64,000 nucleotides of DNA from Castanea sativa (lineage: Eukaryota > Streptophyta > Magnoliopsida > Fagales > Fagaceae). Positions 1 to 11,554 of the stretch are shown here, in pieces. How positions within the stretch are numbered: the stretch's first letter is position 1; every line of letters begins with the position of its first letter. The translations under genes and the position numbers were made by a program. A model generated the notes under the pieces. It saw only the letters and a list, made by a program, of their open reading frames with translations. It was not told the origin of the DNA and did not search any database. The stretch covers positions 25,319,501-25,383,500 of the forward strand of contig NC_134021.1 of NCBI RefSeq assembly GCF_040712315.1, written 5' to 3'.

Positions 1-189
1 CACTACTTACAGACCAACTTATGAAAGACGAGGCTATGTACTTATCTTAATAAGGCACTAGCTTATAAGCATGTGCCGCGTTTGTGAACAATGTTCATGT
101 AATAATATGGTTTGAATTTCTTATGTATTTGAATTCCAGTTTCCATAATAATACCCACGGACGAGGTAAAAGCCTAAGACAAGTAAAAT

Positions 190-356
190 CTTCAGACGAA
201 GGCAAACTCGTCCAAGATTTCCTTTAAATGAGGATAAAGCAAAGAGAAAAATGCTAAGGCATGCTCGTCCAAGCTTTCCTTTAAAAAAAAAAAAGGATAA
301 GGCAAAGAGAAAAATGCTAAGGCATGCTCGTCCAAGATTTCCTTTAAATGAATAAA
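190..356 (+). repeat. short tandem repeat, about 60-bp unit, three copies
   Basis: Three consecutive copies carry CTCGTCCAAG followed by a TTTCCTTTAAA run and a purine-rich stretch. The second and third copies share AAATGCTAAGGCATGCTCGT exactly. It lies in the spacer between pol and the antisense gene, where the other Tat element carries a 44-bp array. The rest of 1-769 is non-coding spacer rich in GACGAG/CGTCC words. Confidence 0.6.
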
Positions 357-846
357 AAAAAAAAGCCAGGGCCCACTTGTCTAAGAAAGAAAGTAGGCAT
401 TAACGCATGGTATCCCAATGACGAGCATATGGTCAAGACGTTGTGAACTCGCGAAAATACGGGTAATAATCGCCTAAAGGGCAGGCAAAATGATCATCAT
501 CGTCCTAAGCGAGTCGTCCATAAGGGAATCGTGTAAACGATCACCCAACACTTGGGAACATTGCTTAAAAGGCAATTGAATAAAAAATAAAAATGCGTAA
601 ACTCGTCCATGGAACAACAATAATGATAATCGAAAATAAACATTCATTAGACATTAAAGGGTGGACGACCACCGTCCAAAAACCCTTAAGAAATAAGCCT
701 TGAAAGGCAATTGTTTATAAACTCGTCAAAAGTACTCCAGACGAGATAAGTGTACTCTTATACATTTAAAAATAAAAATAAAATAAAAAAAGAAGAGAAG
801 AAAACACTTGAACAAAGAGTGATAAAATCTTTAAATAACAAAGGCA

Positions 847-3063
847 TCTGGCATCAGGGTCGTCTTGAGCAGGCTTGGTCGAGGCATCGTCTTCAACATT
901 GACATCTTCAGAGCTGGTTTGAAGAAAAGAACTAGTAGCACCTCCTAGTTGAAGGACGATAGGGTTGAAATCAACTTCTGAAAACTTTTCTTTCGCCTCC
1001 ATGCGAAAGTCTTCAAATCCAGCCGCATAGTTGGCGTCCAGAAGGTTAATTAATTGCTTCGAAGCCTTGAATTCCTCCACAGCTTCGTCCTTAGCTCTCA
1101 TAAGGGAGTTGCTTAGCTCGTCGATCTTCTTTTGCAAGTGGTCAAGACGAGAGTCTTTTTCCACTATGTCAGCCTTTAGCTCCTCGACGAGGTTCAGCAA
1201 ACCCTTGGCTTTGTCCTTAGCCTCAGCAGCCGTCTCAGCCCAGCCCTTGCAATCGTCTTTGACCTCCTGGATCCTTCTCTCCAATAGCAGCCTCGTCCTG
1301 TCCAGCTCAATAGCCTGCCTGGACGTAGCTATAAACTTGGACATGGCCTGCACAAGCAAATAAGAATTTTCGTATTAAGCAAAGTAAACAAGCATAAAAA
1401 ATAAAAAAATAAAAAAAATAAAAAAAAACTAGTGACGAGAACAAATTCATATTAATTACCTTGAAAAGATCGTGGACACCTGAGTGTTCAAAATCTTTCA
1501 GGGACATGTTATAGCATGCAGCCACGTCCTCGTCAGACACTGCTTGTTAAAACCTCTCCTAGGCCAAGCCCTCACTCTCAAGAAGGTTAGGCACAACGTC
1601 AACGGGAGGCTAGGACGAGGTAGGAACACTGGTTTTGGACGGAGGAGGGTGAATAGGCTCAGACGACTCCACGTCGAGGATCTGGACGGACGGCAACTGA
1701 GGAGGAGGAACAGGGACAGCGAGAGAGACGACCCCAGGCTTGGACGACTTCCTGTGCTTAACTCTCCGGCTGGGGAGGTTTTCAAGATTGATGGCCTTTG
1801 ACAGGCTTCTCTTGTCGCCAACAGCAGGACGAGCCCTAGTCTCTGTGTCTTGCTTACCACGCTCGTCCGCGACTCCCTTGCCTTTGTTTTCCTTCATGGT
1901 AGCCATCCCTAAAATAAACAATAATAATAATCAATATAGGTGAATAAGTCAACAAATGTGTCTAAGACGACGTAAAAAAAAAAAAAAAGGGAAATGCAAG
2001 ACGAGAACTCACGTCGACGAATTGTAATCTCGTGGGCTAAGGCTTCTGGAGAGGGCTCTAGGCCAAGTCCCCAAGTCGCAAGACGCTGGAGGGTGACCAA
2101 AGAATGGAAGTCCCTCTCTGGGTGAAGACGAGCCTTCTGAACGCGTCCTAGATAGAACTTGTTCAATGATGGCCTTCTAACACCTGCAATAAAGAGGAGT
2201 TTAAAATAGAAAGATATGTAATAAAGGTAATGTTACGGTAGTGGTAAGCATACCTTCAAGACGAAGGTTCTCTATGTCTCCTGTATAGGAGGAAACGAAT
2301 CCCTGCTCAACTCAATAGGGCGTCCTGCCCAAAAACCGGAGACGAAGAAGAACTCCGTCTTCCAACTCCTATCTGAAGTAACCAAAGATTTTATAATTCT
2401 ACAATCTTTTCTCCTGGCCGTAAACTGATAGAAGCCACGAGATTGACTAATTTCAGAGGGTTTATAGCAAAAAAGGAATTCATCCACGGTAAGAGGACAA
2501 TCCCCTTCAAAAACCTCTCTCCACAAAATTTGCATAGAAACGACTAGTCTCCATGCATTAGGATTTAGCTGACACAAGCCTAAACCTAACCTAGTAAGCA
2601 ACTCCCTAGCAAAAGCGTTGAGAGGCAGCCTAAGACCCCCTAGAAGATAGGCTTCATAAACCCCAATGCCAAAGTGAGGTTGGCAACACCACTCATCACG
2701 GACGGCCAATCTAGGATTTAGCTCGTCTGGAATTTGGTACCAGCTTCTAAGGGACACTAATTTTCTCTCGTCTATCTTGGCCGGAACCCCTACAGCACAG
2801 CTGTAAACAGTCTCAACCTCGTCCTTCTGAGTGGACGAGGGCGCACTAGAGGGACCAGCCCTAGACCCAGATGTCACTCTCGTCCTAAATTCCTCCTGGA
2901 AAACTTCTAAGGGAACCCCAAGAACCCCAGAAACATACTCGTCTGTGGTATTACCACCGTTACTACTGCTATCGCTACTAGAACCACTATAGCTAGTTGT
3001 GTTGCGATATTCGTCTATCTCCCTATCAACACTATTGCTAGACGAAGAAAAAACCTCGGACAT
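847..3063 (-). pseudogene. antisense spliced gene of the Tat element (gypsy-type domain plus coiled coil), decayed
   Basis: The gene reads from 3063 leftwards. Exon 1 (3063-2254) opens with a Ser-rich acidic stretch and a domain resembling Pfam 'putative gypsy type transposon' (Transposase_28), with core LRLPLNAFARELLTRLGLG and PNAWRLVVSMQILW. Donor GTATGC at 2253; exon 2 is 2183-2013 (donor GTGAGT). Exon 3 is 1908-1460, entered through TTTTAG and left at AAG|GTAATT. Exon 4 starts at 1347 after GTGCAG and is a long Glu/Lys coiled coil ending in an acidic tail. Phases of exons 2-4 fit exactly. Damage: a one-base frameshift near 2285 and three in-frame stops in exon 3 (near 1610, 1565 and 1553). 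Exons 3-4 align with the antisense gene at 42265-44465, including the exon 4 start. Extra ORFs, some antisense, are known in Tat-lineage elements; their function is unknown. The 3' limit is approximate. Confidence 0.68.
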
Positions 3064-3445
3064 TGTGGAAATGTAAGGGAAGCCTAAAGACGAGCGTAGA
3101 GAAAATACCTGGCTCTAGACGAAGGAAACTAGGGACGCTGGAATAATCCTAGACGAGGCGATGGACGAGAGATGTCAAACGAGGAAATTTGAAAAATGGA
3201 GAGGGTATGGGAGGAAATCCACTATTTATAGGCGTTGAAAAGTGAAACCCGAAACGAAATATTCAATCAGGGAGAACCACGTGGCAACTTCCTCAAAAAC
3301 TCAAATCGACATAACGGTTAACCAAATAAGTGATGACACGTGGCACAATTTGGGGGCCGTTGGAGCCCCACCCTCTACCTTGAGACACATGGGATGATAT
3401 GTTGAAGCGTGTCCAAAAACCAAAGAGCTTTGGACGACCCTTAAA

Positions 3446-3456
3446 CAGGGGGCAAC
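3446..3456 (+). other. polypurine tract of the left Tat element
   Basis: A purine-rich CAGGGGGCAAC lies immediately before TGATAGGG, the inferred LTR start. This matches the layout before the 3' LTR of the second Tat element (GAGGGGGCCAG before TGAAGAGGG). Confidence 0.55.
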
Positions 3457-4122
3457 TGATAGGGTACTGATTTTGCCTATCTCCAAGTCGTCCATAAAAG
3501 TCGTCCGTCACCCGGCTGGAATTGTAAACACCCTCTAGAACCTACCTGCAACTACCTCGTCCAACCAAGAAGAGCTTTGGACGAGATAAGCACCACCAGA
3601 GAATAGGCGCTCGTCCAGAGCGCAGACAACCTCATCTTGAAGGAGTTTGTCTGTCAGATGAGACAGCCCCTACGCAAGTGCCAAAGTATACTCAACTAAG
3701 GAATTCCAGGACGAGAGTATCATACTTAGGAAAATCTCCGAATATAATATGATAATTCTTTATCCCACGCATAACTGTCAGGTATCCGTTGTGAAATAGA
3801 AGCAATAACTCCTAAACGGTTATAGGAGTTACATTTGACCCTTGCGCCTCCTTGAATCCAGGGGAGGTTCCAATTTCGATAACCGTCTATGAAGGCACTA
3901 TATAAAGACTGATTCAGACAAGGCAAAGGTATGTGGATTTTACTCCAAAAAAGTTGGAACTCCAAAAATATAGAGAGAAAAACTGACTTTGCCATCGGAG
4001 GGTTTTTGGCCGGCAGCTCCGGTCACCTTTATTCGCTTTTCTTTTTTCTTCAGGCCGCAGAGAGAGCAAGTGGTCATTTCAAGTCCGAAGCATCCAGCCT
4101 ACTGATCTTCTTTGCATCATCA
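3457..4122 (+). mobile_element. 3' LTR of the left Tat element
   Basis: The LTR starts TGATAGGG after the polypurine tract and ends in a CATCATCA stretch (4119 or 4122). A plus-strand TATA box, CACTATATAAAGAC, lies at 3897-3910. The sequence GAGGGTTTTTGGCCGGCAGC in the R/U5 part is shared with the LTRs of the second Tat element. The right boundary is uncertain by a few bases, because the 5' LTR is outside the window. Confidence 0.6.
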
Positions 4123-5038
4123 GTATTTTTTTTGTGATGTCCTATATTTGTAGCTAGGTTTAACCTCACATCCTCCTCCCTATTTTTATGACCTATCAAA
4201 AAAAAAAAATCAAAACCAAAAACCTTGTGATTGATTCATTGATGCTGTCCAATTCTCATTCCCTTACTTTTTGTATTAAAAAAACTCTCTTTCTCTCTCT
4301 GCCTCTAAAAGTTTAAGATAATAGGTAGTAAGGGTTCCAAAGTATCACACATTCCTTGAATACTTTCATTTGTCTCTCCATGCTTAATTTCATATAAATT
4401 ATGATCAAATGTAATATTGATAGTACCCTAGTTAACTAGCTAGCCGGTAATATGCGCTGTCAAACACTCACCCCCAATAGTGAGTCATTGCCGGTTATGT
4501 TAATTTCTCAATGGATTTTTGTGTGTTGCATTATATATAATTAATTAATTCATAATGATAAGATAATTAATATTATATCCTTTCACCGGTTTTTAGCAAT
4601 TGGTGTGGCTCTCTTGGTTCCATTTGGATTTTGGACACAAAAAAGGATATTACTTAACCCTTTAATAAAAGAAGTTAATTATAATTATTATAACTATAAT
4701 AGAGAAGGAATTGTTTAGGTGAGAGTGAGAGAATTTACCTATTCAATGAAGCAGATCGAGTGAGTGTACGCAGTAGTTCACATGGCACAACCAATTTCCA
4801 TGAATTTCAGTTATACTTTTTGACTTTTACATTGTCATTCATCATATATAGCATGAGCTTCACATCAGTGAGAGAGCCCTACCTAGCTGGCCAGCTAAAA
4901 ATGGTTTAGTTGATTTTCTCTTCTCTTTCCTTTATTTTTTTCCCAGAACAAGTAAGAATATAGAGAAGTTGGTCCAGTACTTTGAAAGTAACAAACCCCA
5001 AAGCATTCCATTCCATTGTTTTCACAATCAATTTTAAC

Positions 5039-5040
<2 letters not shown>

Positions 5041-5101
<61 letters not shown>
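5041..5101. repeat. compound microsatellite (AC)n(AT)n
   Basis: About 16 AC units run directly into about 14 AT units. It is a simple sequence repeat with no coding meaning. Confidence 0.95.
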
Positions 5102-5102
<1 letters not shown>

Positions 5103-5257
5103 TGACGACAATACAAAATGAACAGATGCAATTGGGTTTTAGTATATTATATTTATCTATGTAAATAGACCTGCAACTGCATAGCCACTTGCCAGGTATA
5201 TATATTTGATCGAAACCATTTAGGTAAGAAAAATCTTCTTATTATATCAATGATTTG

Positions 5258-5261
<4 letters not shown>

Positions 5262-5318
<57 letters not shown>
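5262..5318. repeat. (AT)n microsatellite
   Basis: About 28 uninterrupted AT dinucleotides. Confidence 0.95.
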
Positions 5319-5323
<5 letters not shown>

Positions 5324-6820
5324 GTAAGCTGGAATAACTAATTAAAGGAGGATTATTTGAGAGGAATTGAGGTTGTGTACTCAAACTCTTTCGCTGAGGG
5401 ACCATTTTTTGCACAACTTGTTTAGGTAGCAAGTTGTGCATGTATGATTGGTGGATAATAAGTTTAACATCATTTTTCTATGGGTCACTACTATTACCAC
5501 TTTTTTTGCATATTAATCACAACATAAATTGTAGAAAAAGTTGTGTCTACAAAGTAGAATTAATTCTTTGAACTTTGATGCCACACCATAATTGTTTTGA
5601 TGCCACACCATAATTGTTTTTTCCAGTTCTTATTGTCGGTTAGGTGCCAACACGGATTCTTTTATGCTTTCTTTAATTTCCTTTAGTTAATAAGTTGGTA
5701 ACACAAATTAAATAAAAAAATTTCTTCCATAAAATCTATATGATAAGGAACAATTATTATGAAATGGGCACCATAGATTCAAATCTCATCATATCTAAAA
5801 TAAAGAATTATATAAAAATAAATAAAAGTCCATATGATGTGAATTCTAATTGTGATAACCTCTTGTTTGATTCAACTTGTTTTCATCTTAAACTGGAATG
5901 TACAGTTTTTTAAAGTTCACATATTTGTTTTCATCTTAAAATGGAATGTATAATTTTTTAAAGTTCACAATTTTAAGGTACAATTATACTTTAACACAAC
6001 AAATAAGATAAACAAAATAAATGAACAATAAAAAAAACCAACATACATAGAATGGGAAACAAAGTGTAACTAAATAGGGTGGAGTGTAAAGCATGATATT
6101 ATATCATTGCTTCATAGGAATATTGAGGGTGTGTAGTTCTTTAAGAGTCTTAAAGCTCTATTAGCATAAATTGCCAACTATTTTGAAAAAAAATTTGAAG
6201 AACTTTATGGGTCCTTAAAACTAAAAAAAAATTTCCGTAATTAAAGTTGAAATTTGTAGCTTAAAAAAACAAATAAAACTCTACAATTCACAAAGCCACA
6301 ATTGATATTTGATAAATTCATGATTTTAAGATATTTACTATAATTTGTCAAGAACTCTAAACCTTAAAGGATTTTTCAAATTTTTGAAAAACAAACGCTT
6401 GCACACACAAGAAAGAATGAATAAAGTTCTAACACAAAAGTACATCACAAATTTCACTCAAACGTCATGATAATATTTAGAGGAAGATGTAACAAGTTAT
6501 ACTACACAAACACACTTAAAAAAAAATTCAATTAAAACTCTAAACGTTAAAAACTTTATTTATTACTATACGGTTTTCTTAAAAACAAAAACAAACAAAC
6601 AACTCTACTATTCAAATGTTACACAGTTTTATAGTATTAAGTTTATAAATTCATTTGTCACTAATTATAAAAGGAGCAACCCAAATATTCAATTATATGG
6701 TGATAGAAGTTCACCTATCATAATTTTTTTTTTTTTTGGTCACTTTACTTCTTACTAAGTTACAAGTTACAACAATGTCGCATGAGTACTAACTATACTT
6801 GACTAGGGAGATACGTAGAA

Positions 6821-7693
6821 ATCATATCATCCGTGGGTGAAACGTATGTTAACCGTGAGAGATCGATCCGCACGTGAAGTGAGAGACCCCATGAAATTGA
6901 AATCTGACGCACAGAGAAAATTATTGAGATGTAAAAGCGTCATCGAACTGAAAAAAAAAAGAGGGCACACGAGGGTGGTGCCGGCTGGGCCGGGCCCAGG
7001 CCAGGCCAGGACGGCCCACATCAAAAGAAAAAAAAAAGTAGAAATTTGTACGTACGAGAATCCTAACGGCCACGTGGCGACGTGCGTTCGTGCGTGTAGT
7101 AGTGTGGGAACACAACACAACACAACACACACAATCTGTCACATATGATAAGATACATACATACACAGCTGCAACCTAAACGAAGAAGCGAACGAGGCAG
7201 CCAGCCAACCAGAACCAACTCGTTGACGTGGTTCCAACTTCCCCGCCCCAAAGTGGGCCTCTCTCTTTTGCCTTCACGCACGCACCATTGCATTAGCTGT
7301 ATCCTGCTGGGTTTTGCTAATTGACTATCACTTCTTCTAAAATGTAAACAAACAAACCAATCAAACAAAAAATCTCCCACTTGTTGATTTTCTTTCTTTG
7401 CCAATCTCTTAGTTAAGACAAATCTCTGTGTCTGTGGTGACCCACGTTGACTCCTCTTCTCTTGGTACTATAAGAATAAAGTTTTTATTATTATTATTAT
7501 TTTTTATTTATTTACTAGTATTTCTTTTCATACTTCTGCCATCCTGTAGATGAATCCATATTATACGGACTCTACATAAGACACAAGAAGTTCTATCCCA
7601 TTTTGAACTAGAATATAATAACTGAACTTCACTATATGATTCTCAACAAGACCCAACCGCAGATGCAAATGATTCAATCTTGTATAAAGTCAC
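6821..7693. other. GC-richer non-coding island, possible old promoter
   Basis: Between two AT-rich stretches lies a GC-richer block with a G-box-like GCCACGTGGC at about 7069-7078, CACGTGAAG near 6872, a CAACA repeat near 7110-7130, and pyrimidine-rich tracts. It resembles a promoter or 5' leader, but I find no downstream coding exon before the transposon at 7697. A TTA trinucleotide run sits near 7482-7500. Function is not assigned. Confidence 0.3.
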
Positions 7694-7696
7694 TTA

Positions 7697-8865
7697 GAGG
7701 CTGTTTCGATTGGCACAAACTGAGGGATATTATTTAGTTTCCATAACTCATAGTCCAAAACCTGTGGGTCTCACATAAAACAAATTGTTTGGCTTGTTTT
7801 TTGAGTGATGTTTCCATCACTCAAAACTCAAAATTTTGAGTTTGGGGGATAGAAACTGAAAACAGAAATAAGTATTTTTCAAAAGTTCAAATCCAGTTTT
7901 CAATGGCATGATGGTAAATAGAGTGACTTTGTGGGACCCATTGACAGTGTATTGTTGCATCAATTTGAAGAAAAGTTGATATTATCGTTGCTCGTTCTCC
8001 ATATTTTCACTTCAACTTTTCCCCAAATATTTTTGCAAGCAAAGTTTCCCTCCCTCCCACTTCCCTCTTTCCCTCTTCATCTCTTCCCCAAAATCATCTC
8101 ATCACATTTCATCTTCTGCACTACGTCTTCTCCATTTCGACTTCAGCATATCCATTTCTTCTCTGCATTACAATCCGTGATTGCCCACCACTGATAGAGG
8201 ATTTTCAGAGCATCTTCACTGATGTTGTCCCTAACTTCGTCTTTCTAGAAGGCCTTAACTCTTCTCTACCACCTACCTTACTACTTTTAAGGGCTAATGA
8301 CTGATGGAGATGCTTGTAAATGACAAAGTTTGTGTGTAGTACAGAGCATATGTGCACATTTTTTACAACTTTGTATACAATTTACAACAAACACCATACA
8401 TACCCATCCGAATTAATATATCCCAAACAGTAGACATAAGCATATGGTGAAATGGACAGGCGTTAAATGGGTATTGTGGAAGGGAAAATGATATAAAAAA
8501 TGAAAGAAATTAAAAAGAAGAAGAAGAAGAAGAAGGTGTTAAATGTGTATTGTGGGAGGTGACTTTGCTTTTGGCTTTATAGGAAACGAAGCATTTTCTG
8601 GGTTTATTGATGGGGAAATATGAAAGAGGAGAAAGAGAAAAAAAGAAAAAGGACGCGAGAATTACCAAAAATCTTCTGTGTACAATCAGTTTTGTGGGCT
8701 CCATCATTTTGGCAAAAAGTGGAGTTCAAAGCTGAGTTATATGATTGAGTTTTGTAACCAAACAAAAGTTTTTGAGTGATAGTGGGGTTTGAGTTATGAG
8801 TTATGGGTTTTGAGTATTGAGTATTGAGTTTTGAAAATTGAGTGATGATCAATCCAAATGAGCCC
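7697..8865. mobile_element. non-autonomous PIF/Harbinger-like element
   Basis: The ends form imperfect terminal inverted repeats: GAGGCTGTTTCGATTGG on the left, and GGGCTCATTTGGATTG reading inward from the right. Both are flanked by TTA (7694-7696 and 8866-8868), the 3-bp target duplication typical of PIF/Harbinger transposons. Subterminal repeats of GAGTTTTGAG/GAGTTATG words lie at both ends. There is no transposase; the reading frames inside are pyrimidine-rich low-complexity sequence. Confidence 0.65.
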
Positions 8866-8868
8866 TTA

Positions 8869-9135
8869 ACAACTTGATTCGGTGCATCAAATTAGGGCAA
8901 GATAACTTCTGTTCAGTGCTTTAGTGCACTAGACGAAACATGATGCAAACACGTGACCATTGGATGCGTGTAAATTTTATTGGTTTTAATTCAATAAAGT
9001 CATCAAATTAAAAATTTTATTTCTTTTTGTTGATAACTTAAAGAGAAATGTTATGTTTACAGTATTTTCATAACAAATCAGAAGTGTCAAGTTGTTATTA
9101 GGGTAAAAAAGTAATTTTAGTAGTAGGTTCAAATT
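8869..9135. other. intergenic DNA with a relic of a foldback MITE
   Basis: Around 9041-9135 the words ACAGTATTTTCATAACAAATC, AAGTTGTTATT and GGTTCAAATTTGAAC match the left half of the foldback element at 48574-48764. I read this as a truncated copy of that family. Nothing else is recognised. Confidence 0.4.
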
Positions 9136-9138
9136 TGA

Positions 9139-9325
9139 ACTAAGATGGTTTAGTTGGTAAGGCTCTGGCACTTCGTCTAACGCACCTAGGTTCGAGTCCC
9201 ACTGCCAACAGTCCTTCGTTGGTGGGCATCCATAAGGGTTGGCCAGTGGGTTTTAACCTAAGCGACCTACCCGAGGGCTGGCGTAGCTTAGCTAACCTCC
9301 ATTTTTTCCATTAAAAAAAAAACTT
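9139..9325 (+). mobile_element. tRNA-derived SINE
   Basis: The sequence starts with a tRNA-like head. A box-A-like TAGTTGGTAAGG lies at 9151-9162 and a box-B GGTTCGAGTCC at 9189-9199, correctly spaced for an internal RNA polymerase III promoter. A non-tRNA body and a terminal A-run (about 9314-9324) follow. I could not find convincing target duplications, so the exact ends are approximate. Confidence 0.6.
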
Positions 9326-9401
9326 CACTAGATGATTTAAATTTAAATAACTCCACTAATTCATTATTTAAAATTCATAAAAAATTCATAATAATTCCTT
9401 C

Positions 9402-9480
<79 letters not shown>
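9402..9480. repeat. compound microsatellite (CT)n(AT)n flanking the pararetrovirus insertion
   Basis: About 22 CT units run into about 17 AT units. The viral repeat begins about 30 bp after it, and the right end of the viral insertion also abuts an AT run (21454-21491). Confidence 0.93.
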
Positions 9481-9491
<11 letters not shown>

Positions 9492-9509
9492 TCCCTACTA
9501 AAGTTACCG

Positions 9510-9965
9510 CTCCTGCTAAGTCTGCACTAAAGCTTTAGATTCCTTGCTAAAGTTACTAAAGCTGTTTCAATTCCCTAATAAGGGTATGGTTCCTCCTCTA
9601 GCTGTTCCCCACGGGGAATATTTCCCTCCGGACAGCACATAGTGACAATCTTGCTAACCTCCGATGAATAGTAAAAAAGTCAATTTTACTGTTTACTATT
9701 CTTTATTCAATGTTTAAACAATGTTTTATTTTGCCTATAAAAGAGGGATATCCCTTTCAGAAGGGGCATCACAAAATTTTCCTAGTTTTAAATCTCCTTT
9801 AGTTTTTAGATTGCTATCTAAGCCTGTAATCTTTCCCTTTCCAGCTCCAAACCTTGTAACCACTATTATCCTATAAGTGTTTTAATCTTTTATTGAAGCT
9901 ACATTTTGATAAAACTGCTTTTGCTTTACTATTTTTATCTTCAAATTTTAATATTATATTGTGCA
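9510..9965 (+). repeat. left terminal direct repeat of the pararetrovirus (promoter/leader)
   Basis: This matches 21010-21453 over its length with scattered differences and small indels. It contains a TATA box (CCTATAAAAGAGGG at about 9734-9747) followed by a leader, and ends at ATTGTGCA just before the primer site. The region corresponds to the viral intergenic promoter and terminally redundant segment. Confidence 0.8.
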
Positions 9966-9977
9966 CCTCCTCCCTTA

Positions 9978-9990
9978 TGGTATCAGAGCC
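9978..9990 (+). other. primer binding site for initiator Met-tRNA
   Basis: TGGTATCAGAGCC is complementary to the 3' end of plant initiator tRNA-Met, the usual minus-strand primer of caulimovirids and of many Ty1/copia elements. It lies 12 bases after the end of the left repeat. Confidence 0.9.
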
Positions 9991-10240
9991 ATTCTTTTAT
10001 GGCTGGTAATAGTGGTATTGCATTCTTTGTACTCTGTTCGTTCCTACCCAAATCTGAGATACTTCCTTTGTCGTGTCTTTCTTCTTGTCTCCATTGGCGC
10101 CACCCTTATCGGAAAGTGAACTCCCCACACCAAACAGTAAGGCCTGCTTAGCTTGAAAAGCGTTAGGGCATGAGATGTAGAGGGTTGATTAGGGTATGTG
10201 TTACAAAATGCAATGGTTGTAAGAATAAACCTAAGATAGA

Positions 10241-11360
10241 ATGGATAAATTATTTAGATCCAATTCCTCTGTTAGCTCCAGATCTAGTGCCCCTCCTGAT
10301 ATTATGAATGAAGAAGATTACGCTGTTGAAGAAACTAATTTCACTGATTTTCAAAAATGGAGTATCCCTAAAGTTGATACTAAATCCATCTATAGGACTA
10401 GTTGGGTCCAGTCTACCTTCAATTCTCAGTTCAGAGTCAAAATTGTTGAGCAAATATATTCTATTTCAAGAACCCATGAAAAATGTTGTTTGTTTAATAG
10501 AAGAAGTATTAATGAATCCCTTGCTAAAAAATTAAGTTATTTGCATATTGGATTAGTTCAAGTTGCTGTTAAACCCCTTACTCGAAAAGGTATTAATGCT
10601 TCTATTTTTATGTGCTTAAGAGATGCTAGATTTAAAGATTTTCGTACTAGTATTCTTGGCATAATCACCTCATCTCTGTTTGATGGTCTTGTTTATTTTA
10701 ACTGCTATCCTAATATTACTCTTGCTTTGGATGATCCTAATATTGTTTAAGCTTTAACTTTAAATATTTTAACATCTGGTTATGATATGGAAGAAGGCAT
10801 TGAGCCCCTTGCTATCATATATCGCATTTATTATAGATTGTTAGGTTCTTAACTTAATCCTCGTGCTAGGCTAAGAGATCCTGGTGATAAAACTTTGTTA
10901 ATCCAATGTTCCACTCCTGATGCTAAGGTTCAAGTTCCAAAAATGATTCAATGGAAAGATATTAATCTCCCCAAAGAATGGTTGTTGGAATGAGAAGGTT
11001 AGCCTGCTAAGCTTGTTTCTAATGAATTAAATCTTGATCACATCCAACAATATCTTGATGGAACTATTAAAATAAGTTTTGATGATAATAGGCCTCTTAT
11101 GATCAAAGATGGAAGACATTCTTTTGCTGGATCTGCTGTTTCTAAAGACATTTCAAAAAGAGATCAAGATCTCAATGAATTTTTACAAAATATTTTTGAA
11201 AAACCTGATTTAAAGCTGTTAGGAGTTGCAAGTGGCAATTCCCAAGTAAGCACTGCTTATTATTCCACAAAAACAAGGCCTCCTTCCAAACATGGCAAAC
11301 ATGTCATTGAAGAAGAAGAAGAAACCGAATCTGGGTCTCCAATTGCTTTTGATTTTTAAG
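10241..11360 (+). pseudogene. pararetroviral movement-protein region of the polyprotein, broken
   Basis: The frame opens at the ATG at 10241 and is recognisable as a caulimovirid movement protein (30K superfamily). Motifs include LSYLHIGLVQVAVKPLTRKG (about residues 98-117), MCLRDARFKDF and YFNCYPNITLALDD (about residues 153-166). In living viruses this protein enlarges plasmodesmata for cell-to-cell spread. The same frame continues past in-frame stops at about 10748, 10850, 10991 and 11000 to about 11358, where a Glu-rich stretch occurs, so the region has decayed by point mutation. It continues into the capsid-like region, where a solo LTR is inserted at 11650. Confidence 0.8.
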
Positions 11361-11554
11361 CTCCTACTTCCCCCGATTTTCAAACCCTTATTATTCATAG
11401 CCAATTAAGAGTTTTAACAAAGATTTTGTTATTGACATGGTAGCTTTGTTTAATGAGTTTAAATCTGTAAAAAACAAAGAAAAAAAGAAAAACTTATCAT
11501 GCTACTTTTGAACAGAAAGAAAAAAATTGTGTTAAAAGGAAATGGAAAGAAAAG

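Larger units (their letters stand above)
1..4122 (+). mobile_element. 3' part of a Ty3/gypsy (Tat-type) LTR retrotransposon
   Basis: The window opens inside a retrotransposon whose gag-pol lies upstream and out of view. What remains is a repeat-rich spacer, a spliced gene on the opposite strand (about 847-3063), a polypurine tract at 3446-3456 and a 3' LTR. The arrangement is the same as in the complete element at 34279-46549: pol, tandem repeats, antisense coiled-coil plus gypsy-type domain gene, polypurine tract, LTR. The two LTRs also share a segment reading GAGGGTTTTTGGCCGGCA near their 3' ends. The Tat assignment rests on this parallel, because no pol is visible here. Confidence 0.72.
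4123..6820. other. AT-rich intergenic DNA without a recognisable gene
   Basis: I see no coding pattern, splice-consistent exons or transposon domain. The stretch holds poly-A/T runs, two microsatellites (5041-5101 and 5262-5318) and a short local duplication near 5578-5620 (TTGATGCCACACCATAATTG twice). The short reading frames here are low-complexity. Confidence 0.6.

Noticed and set aside
4982..5441. Reading frames with Thr-His or Ile-Tyr runs
   Set aside because: They translate (AC)n and (AT)n microsatellites.
6827..7404. Overlapping frames on both strands around the GC-richer island
   Set aside because: No family resemblance, no splice-consistent extension, and both strands are equally open; composition effect.
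9139..9210. Possible functional tRNA gene
   Set aside because: Box A and box B fit, but I see no complete cloverleaf with acceptor pairing, and a poly-A-tailed body follows; read as a SINE.
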